Below are positions 56,824-64,000 of a stretch of 64,000 bases of DNA, piece by piece (the first letter of the stretch is position 1; each line of letters begins with the position of its first letter). Both the position numbers and the translations under genes were made by a program. Origin of the DNA: Brevundimonas intermedia (lineage in GTDB: Bacteria; Pseudomonadota; Alphaproteobacteria; Caulobacterales; Caulobacteraceae); assembly GCF_004614235.1 (NCBI RefSeq), contig NZ_SPVH01000001.1, positions 1 to 64,000 of the forward strand. Direction: 5' to 3'. The notes beneath the pieces are model-generated. The model was given only the letters and a program-made list of their open reading frames with translations. It did no database searches and had not been told where the DNA came from.

Positions 56824-59298
56824 ATGCAAATCGGACACGGCCGTCGGGCCCTGCTGGCCTTCGCTTCCACCAGCGCGCTTTTCATGGCGTCGTCAGCCTT
56901 CGCCCAAACGACCCCGCCGCCCGTCGACACGACCGAAGTGGGCGAGATCATCGTCACCGGCACGCGCACCATAGGCCGCAGCCGCCTGGACAGTATCGCG
57001 CCCGTTGATGTGATCACCGGCGAGACCTTGACGCGCAGCGGCACGGGCACAGAGACGGCCACCGCCCTCGCCGCCACCGCTCCATCGATCAACTTTCCTC
57101 GCCCCTCGATCTCCGACGGCTCGGATCACGTTCGCCCCGCGACCCTGCGCGGCCTCGCGCCCGATCAGACCCTTGTCCTGATCAATGGTCAGCGCGGCCA
57201 TGTCAGCGCTCTGGTCAACGTCAACGGCAATCTGGGACGTGGCTCGACCGCTTTCGATCTGAACACCATCCCGTCCGTGACCTTGGGTTCGGTCGAGGTG
57301 CTGCGAGACGGCGCGTCCGCTCAATACGGATCGGACGCCATTGCCGGCGTCATCAACCTCCGCCTGCGCGAAGCTCGCGAAGGCGGCGGCCTGACATTCA
57401 ACTATGGGCGATACGACACCAGCTTCGACACCGCGCGCGGCTCTCAGGACCGCAAGGACGGCACACAGAAGTCGGTTGCGGGCTGGGTGGGTCTGCCGCT
57501 TGGCGACGACGGTTTCCTGACCGTGTCGGGCGAGTTGCAAAGTCGTGATCGCACGAACCGCGCCGATTTCGCTGATCCTCGCGCCGTATCCAACGGCGCG
57601 GCCGATCAGGTGATCGGCCACTATGGCGATCCCGAAGTGGACGCTCAGTCGATTTGGTTCAACGCCGGCAAACCGCTGGGCGGCGGCTGGGAAGCCTATG
57701 GCTTCGCAGGGATCCAGCACAAGGAAACCGTATCAGCGGCGACCGCGCGTGCTTTCAACAACCCTAACAACGTCCTCGCCGTCTATCCGAACGGCTTCAT
57801 CCCGAAGATCGGCACAGATATCGTCGACTACAATCTATACGGCGGCGTGAAAGGCTCGGCGGCAGGCATCGACTGGGATATATCGACCAGCTACGGGCGG
57901 AACACCATCGACTACCGCGTATTCGACAGCATCAACGCCTCGTATGGAAACCAGGGCGGCATGACCCAGAAAGAGTTTGCTGCGGGCGGGCTGGAATACG
58001 ATCAGTTCACTCTCGGCGTCGATGGGGTGAAGCCGATTTCGCTGGGTCTTTACGAGCCCGTCAACCTCGCCTTCGGTGTGGAATACCGCACTGAAAGCTT
58101 TGGCCAATCCGCAGGCGAGCCCAAGTCCTACGACAAGCTGGCCGGCAGCACTCAGGGCGGCGGCGCACAAGGCTTTCCCGGCTTCTCGCCTGCCAATGTC
58201 ATCGACGTCGATCGCAACAATTGGAGCGCCTACGTCGATCTGGAAGGCAAGTTGACCGAGGCCCTCTCGGTCGGGCTGGCCGGGCGCTACGAGGATTACT
58301 CCGACTTTGGCGATCAGCTGACCGGCAAATTGTCGGCGCGCTATGACTTTTCGCACAGTTTCGCTGTGCGCGGGGCCGTCTCGACCGGCTTCCACGCTCC
58401 GGCCTTGCAACAGCAGTATTTCAGCTACGTTGCGACCAACCTGGTCACCACCGGAAATCCGCCGGTGACCAACCTGATCCAGTCCGGCACCTTCCGAGTC
58501 GACGATCCAGTGTCGCTGGCGCTCGGTTCCAAACCCCTGGAGCCGGAAACCTCCACCAACTACTCGCTGGGCGCCATATTCCGTTCGGGCGGGTTTGAGC
58601 TGACGGTCGACGCCTATCAGATCGAGATCAAGGACCGCATCATCCTCTCCGAGAACCTCGGCCCGTCACGACCCAGCCAGTCCGCACAGACCACCAATGC
58701 CGTCCTGGCCATCATTCAGCCGTTGGGCGTCTCGTCCGCTCGGTTCTGGACCAACGGTCTGGACACGACGACCAAGGGCATCGACGTGGTCGGTCGTTAT
58801 CGAGTGCCGACCGACACCATCGGCCGCTTCGACTTCACTGTGGCGGGAAATTACAACGAGACGACAGTGGACAAGGTGCCGGGCATTCCGACCGGACTGG
58901 CCATTCCGGTGTCGCCGAACTTCCTCTTCGACACGGCAAACATTCTGTCTTTCGAGAAGGGAACTCCCAAATACAAGGTCGTCGGCAGCGCCGATTGGAC
59001 ATTGGGCGGGTTCGGCGTCACAGCGAAGGCGACGTACTATGACTCCGTCCTGGTGCCGAACAACACGACATCCAATAATTACCAGACAGGATCGGGCACT
59101 CTGTTCGATCTGGAAGGGCGCTATGCCTTCCCAGGCGGCGTAGGTCTGGCGGTCGGCGTCAACAATCTGACTGACGAATATCCGAACTACACCCCGGCGG
59201 CTCTCAACGCGCTGACGGGATCGGTCGGTTTCCCGCAATACTCGCCCTACGGCTTCAACGGCCGGTTCTTCTATGGTCGTCTGAGCTACAGCTTCTAA
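56824..59298 (+). CDS. TonB-dependent receptor (tandem paralogue 1)
   Basis: Outer-membrane receptor of 824 residues. Signal peptide (about 1-28, SSAFAQ); TonB-box-like EVGEIIVTGTRT; plug with TLVLINGQRGH, GSVEVLRDGASAQYGSDAIAGVINL; and a 22-strand-type barrel ending in the aromatic GRFFYGRLSYSF. The next gene encodes a clear paralogue with the same block order. The codons appear a little less GC-rich than in neighbours. Substrate unknown; some relatives take up plant-derived or complex carbohydrates. The chosen ATG is the one starting the signal peptide. Confidence 0.93.
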   Translation: MQIGHGRRALLAFASTSALFMASSAFAQTTPPPVDTTEVGEIIVTGTRTIGRSRLDSIAPVDVITGETLTRSGTGTETATALAATAPSINFPRPSISDGSDHVRPATLRGLAPDQTLVLINGQRGHVSALVNVNGNLGRGSTAFDLNTIPSVTLGSVEVLRDGASAQYGSDAIAGVINLRLREAREGGGLTFNYGRYDTSFDTARGSQDRKDGTQKSVAGWVGLPLGDDGFLTVSGELQSRDRTNRADFADPRAVSNGAADQVIGHYGDPEVDAQSIWFNAGKPLGGGWEAYGFAGIQHKETVSAATARAFNNPNNVLAVYPNGFIPKIGTDIVDYNLYGGVKGSAAGIDWDISTSYGRNTIDYRVFDSINASYGNQGGMTQKEFAAGGLEYDQFTLGVDGVKPISLGLYEPVNLAFGVEYRTESFGQSAGEPKSYDKLAGSTQGGGAQGFPGFSPANVIDVDRNNWSAYVDLEGKLTEALSVGLAGRYEDYSDFGDQLTGKLSARYDFSHSFAVRGAVSTGFHAPALQQQYFSYVATNLVTTGNPPVTNLIQSGTFRVDDPVSLALGSKPLEPETSTNYSLGAIFRSGGFELTVDAYQIEIKDRIILSENLGPSRPSQSAQTTNAVLAIIQPLGVSSARFWTNGLDTTTKGIDVVGRYRVPTDTIGRFDFTVAGNYNETTVDKVPGIPTGLAIPVSPNFLFDTANILSFEKGTPKYKVVGSADWTLGGFGVTAKATYYDSVLVPNNTTSNNYQTGSGTLFDLEGRYAFPGGVGLAVGVNNLTDEYPNYTPAALNALTGSVGFPQYSPYGFNGRFFYGRLSYSF

Positions 59299-59319
59299 GC
59301 CGACCGACACATCCAAGGA

Positions 59320-59352
59320 ACGGGGCGCTCGTCGGAGCGCCCCGTTTTGCGT
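59320..59352 (+). terminator. rho-independent terminator after the first TonB receptor
   Basis: CGGGGCGCTC-GTCG-GAGCGCCCCG hairpin followed by TTTTG, about 25 bases after the stop. Confidence 0.85.
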
Positions 59353-59638
59353 TGCGATAGATTTTCTACTGGCTTGCCGCAGAAAACATGGACTTCTGCG
59401 CTGATTGACCCGCCGCACCTTCGCCCTGATATGGCCATGACCGCCGGGATCTCCCCGACCGTGCGGTTGGAGACGGCGATGACGACTTTCACACATTTCT
59501 CGGCGACGCCGCCCGCCCGTGGGCGATGTTGCGGCTGAGGCCGAACGACATCTAACCGCCAGACCGACTTCAAAGCCCGCCGCCATAAGCGGCGGCGATG
59601 CGCGCTCGCGCCAAAAACAAGCCTTAGGAAATCTCTCA
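59353..59638 (+). promoter_or_regulatory. gene-free stretch and leader before the second TonB receptor
   Basis: About 290 bases with no gene. Near the end lies a 7-base-pair hairpin, CCGCCGC-CATAA-GCGGCGG (59577-59595), about 35 bases upstream of the AGGAA ribosome site. It could modulate expression of the downstream receptor or simply be part of the leader. I saw no recognised riboswitch. Confidence 0.45.
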
Positions 59639-62062
<2,424 letters not shown>

Positions 62063-62086
62063 GGTCGAGCTGACGAGCTATGAGGC

Positions 62087-62116
62087 AAGGGCGCTCTGCG
62101 GAGCGCCCTTTTCCTT
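62087..62116 (+). terminator. rho-independent terminator after the second TonB receptor
   Basis: AGGGCGCTC-TGCG-GAGCGCCCT hairpin followed by TTTCCTTG, about 25 bases after the stop. Confidence 0.85.
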
Positions 62117-62223
62117 GATGGGATTACGAAAGCTTCAGCTTAACCCCTCCACCGCGCCGCAGTTGCGACACATATCAGCGTTCAACCTTGGCCTTGCCAG
62201 AGGGGGTTCTGGAGGGGACTAAC

Positions 62224-62589
62224 ATGAAGACCATGACCATCGCGGCAGGCATCCTGGCGCTGTCGCTCATCGCCGGCGCAGCCCAGGCCATGACGGTGCA
62301 GGAGTTTCTGACCACCGCCAACGCCATCCCTCAGAACCCGACGGCCCTGCTGCGCTCGGACACGCGCCGGCTGATGGCCGAGTTCCGTGGCGCCGCCCGC
62401 ACGGTTCGCACAGAACAGGTCGCCGCCACGACGGCCGGACGGCCGGCCGCGACCTGCATGCCGGAAAAGGTCGGCTTCTCGCCGGACCAGATTCTGACCC
62501 GCTTCAACACCATCCCCGCCGCGCGTCGCAACATCAGCGTGACCCAGGCGATGCGTGAATGGATGGCGGCGGAGTATCCCTGCCGATAA
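62224..62589 (+). CDS. small exported protein, Rap1a/Tai-like
   Basis: Protein of 121 residues with a signal peptide (about 1-22, GAAQAM). The C-terminal part (TCMPEKVGFSPDQILTRFNTIPAARRNISVTQAMREWMAAEYPCR) has the layout of the Rap1a/Tai immunity fold: Cys, P-x-x, a helix with RF, and a final helix ending PC. Similarity is by pattern only, so this is tentative. No toxin or type VI secretion gene is near. GGAGGGG precedes the ATG. Confidence 0.65.
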   Translation: MKTMTIAAGILALSLIAGAAQAMTVQEFLTTANAIPQNPTALLRSDTRRLMAEFRGAARTVRTEQVAATTAGRPAATCMPEKVGFSPDQILTRFNTIPAARRNISVTQAMREWMAAEYPCR

Positions 62590-62733
62590 GGCCAGACGGA
62601 TCGACGATCCTTCGCAGGACAGACGAAATCCGATTGAGGAATTCCGGTTCGTCCCCAGCCCCAACGATCTGTCCACGGCGCAGGCGGCGTCCCCGTCTGA
62701 CGCAGTCGTGTGAGACGGCTAAAGCGTTAATCG

Positions 62734-64000
62734 ATGAACGCCTTCGCCCCCATGCCCTTCTCGTCCTCGCCCATGGAAAACGGCGGCGTCAGTTCGATGC
62801 CGCACAATCTGGAAGCCGAGCAGGCGCTGCTGGGCTCGCTGATGTTCGACAACGCCGTGTTCGAGCGGCTGAACGACCGGCTGCGCGGGGTGCATTTCTA
62901 CGAACCCTTCCATCAGCGCCTGTTCGATGCGGTCGAGGATCATATCCGCCAGGGCATGCTGGCCGAGCCCACCATCCTGATGGAGCGGTTCAAGCAGGAT
63001 CCGGCCTTTCAGGAGTTCGGCGGCCTGCGCTACCTCGCCGATCTGGTGGACCGCGCGCCCCCTGCCGCCAACGCGCCCGACTATGCCCGCGTCGTCTATG
63101 ACCTGGCCCTGCGCCGCGACCTGATCCGCATCGGCGGCGAGATCATCAAGGAGGCGCCGAACCCCGAGACGCCCGCCGACGAACAGATCGAACAGGCCGA
63201 GCAGACCCTGTATTCGCTTGCCGAGACGGGCAAGCCGTCGTCCGGTTTCGTCAGCTTTTCCCACGCCTTGTCGGGTGCCGTTCAGATGGCGGCCGAAGCC
63301 TATCAGCGCGAGGGCAAGCTGGCCGGCCTGGCCACGGGCCTGAACGATCTGGACCGTAAACTGGGCGGCCTGCACCCCTCCGACCTTCTGATCCTCGCCG
63401 GCCGTCCGTCGATGGGCAAGACCGCCCTGGCCACCAACATGGCCTTCAACGTGGCCCGCGCCTATCAGTGGGAACCGACGCCGGAGGGCCGCAAGACGGT
63501 CAACGGCGGCGTGGTCGCCTTCTATTCGCTGGAAATGAGCGCCGAACAGCTAGCCATGCGTATCCTGGCCGATGCGTCCGGCGTGTCGTCGGACAAGCTG
63601 CGCAAGGGCGAGATCGACGCCACCGACTTCGGCAAGCTGCGCGACGCAGCGGTCGAGATCGGCGAGAGCCCCCTCTACATCGACGACACCGGCGGCCTGT
63701 CCATGTCCAAGCTGGCCGCGCGGGCGCGCCGCCTGAAGCGGACGGAACACGGGCTGGACCTGATCATCGTCGACTATCTGCAACTGATTACGACCGGCAA
63801 CACAGGCGGGCAAAAGAACCGGGTGCAGGAAGTGTCCGAGATCACCGGCGGGCTGAAGGCCCTGGCCAAGGAGCTGTCGGTGCCGATCATCGCCCTGTCG
63901 CAGCTGTCGCGTCAGGTCGAGCAACGCGAGGATAAACGCCCCCAACTGTCCGACCTGCGCGAATCCGGCTCGATCGAGCAGGACGCCGACTGCGTGATGT
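62734..64000 (+). CDS. dnaB: replicative DNA helicase DnaB (C-terminus beyond the window)
   Basis: Hexameric replication-fork helicase. The first 422 residues are in the window; the gene is cut by the right edge. The N-terminal domain (PHNLEAEQALLGSLMFDNAVFERL) follows a short Pro/Ser-rich start. The RecA-like domain has Walker A GRPSMGKTALATN, FYSLEMSAEQLAMR and Walker B-like LIIVDYLQLI, then SQLSRQVEQREDKRPQLSDLRESGSIEQDAD. It is often close to rpsF-rpsR-rplI in bacteria; here two receptor genes intervene. Confidence 0.97.
   Translation, partial: MNAFAPMPFSSSPMENGGVSSMPHNLEAEQALLGSLMFDNAVFERLNDRLRGVHFYEPFHQRLFDAVEDHIRQGMLAEPTILMERFKQDPAFQEFGGLRYLADLVDRAPPAANAPDYARVVYDLALRRDLIRIGGEIIKEAPNPETPADEQIEQAEQTLYSLAETGKPSSGFVSFSHALSGAVQMAAEAYQREGKLAGLATGLNDLDRKLGGLHPSDLLILAGRPSMGKTALATNMAFNVARAYQWEPTPEGRKTVNGGVVAFYSLEMSAEQLAMRILADASGVSSDKLRKGEIDATDFGKLRDAAVEIGESPLYIDDTGGLSMSKLAARARRLKRTEHGLDLIIVDYLQLITTGNTGGQKNRVQEVSEITGGLKALAKELSVPIIALSQLSRQVEQREDKRPQLSDLRESGSIEQDADCVM

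Overview
The window is high-GC DNA from an alphaproteobacterium, most likely Caulobacterales and probably close to Brevundimonas. This is inferred from gene content: the DnaA-regulating protein HdaA next to ppk and ppx, an NDUFA12-type complex I gene, DUF1489 and DUF2155 proteins, several large TonB-dependent receptors, and dispersed short palindromic repeats. It looks like ordinary chromosome. I see no phage, transposase, integrase, CRISPR array or plasmid gene.

Layout. 1-9.6 kb: the start of a TonB receptor (cut by the left edge), small exported proteins, a metallo-hydrolase, an acyl-CoA ligase, a uridine-kinase-like protein and thiamine thiazole genes (thiS, thiG). 9.8-15.3 kb: aroQ-accB-accC-aat, signal peptidase I, an odd ribbon-helix-helix/EF-hand membrane protein, and DUF2155/NDUFA12. 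15.5-19.7 kb: a divergent class II ribonucleotide reductase relative that seems to lack catalytic residues, then two exported pentapeptide-repeat proteins. 19.9-31.4 kb: aspS, hdaA, a DUF3617 lipoprotein, the polyphosphate pair ppk-ppx, an M61 peptidase, a DJ-1/PfpI protein and an esterase. 31.5-42.2 kb: pieces of the ancestral tRNA-tuf-secE-nusG-rplKAJL cluster on the minus strand, broken by two sets of unrelated genes; rplL ends at a terminator and rpoB does not follow. 42.4-49.3 kb: rlmB, a TerC protein, rhodanese, a 2-oxoglutarate oxygenase, metG, a MATE exporter and small genes. 49.3-55.0 kb: a leucine-catabolism set (methylcrotonyl-CoA carboxylase alpha and beta subunits and a methylglutaconyl-CoA hydratase-like enzyme), interrupted by a small oxygenase on the other strand. 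55.2-64.0 kb: rpsF-rpsR-rplI, two tandem TonB receptors, a small exported protein and the start of dnaB.

The most interesting items are the full-length but apparently inactive NrdJ-like protein, the RHH-membrane-EF-hand protein, a short palindrome found three times between a stop codon and a terminator (after tuf, rplA and an esterase gene), and operator-like palindromes beside an hxlR-type gene and a TonB receptor. At least two families of long palindromic intergenic repeats are present. I found no multi-gene system that looks wholly undescribed. Functions come from reading the translated sequences and remembered family features; no database search was run.
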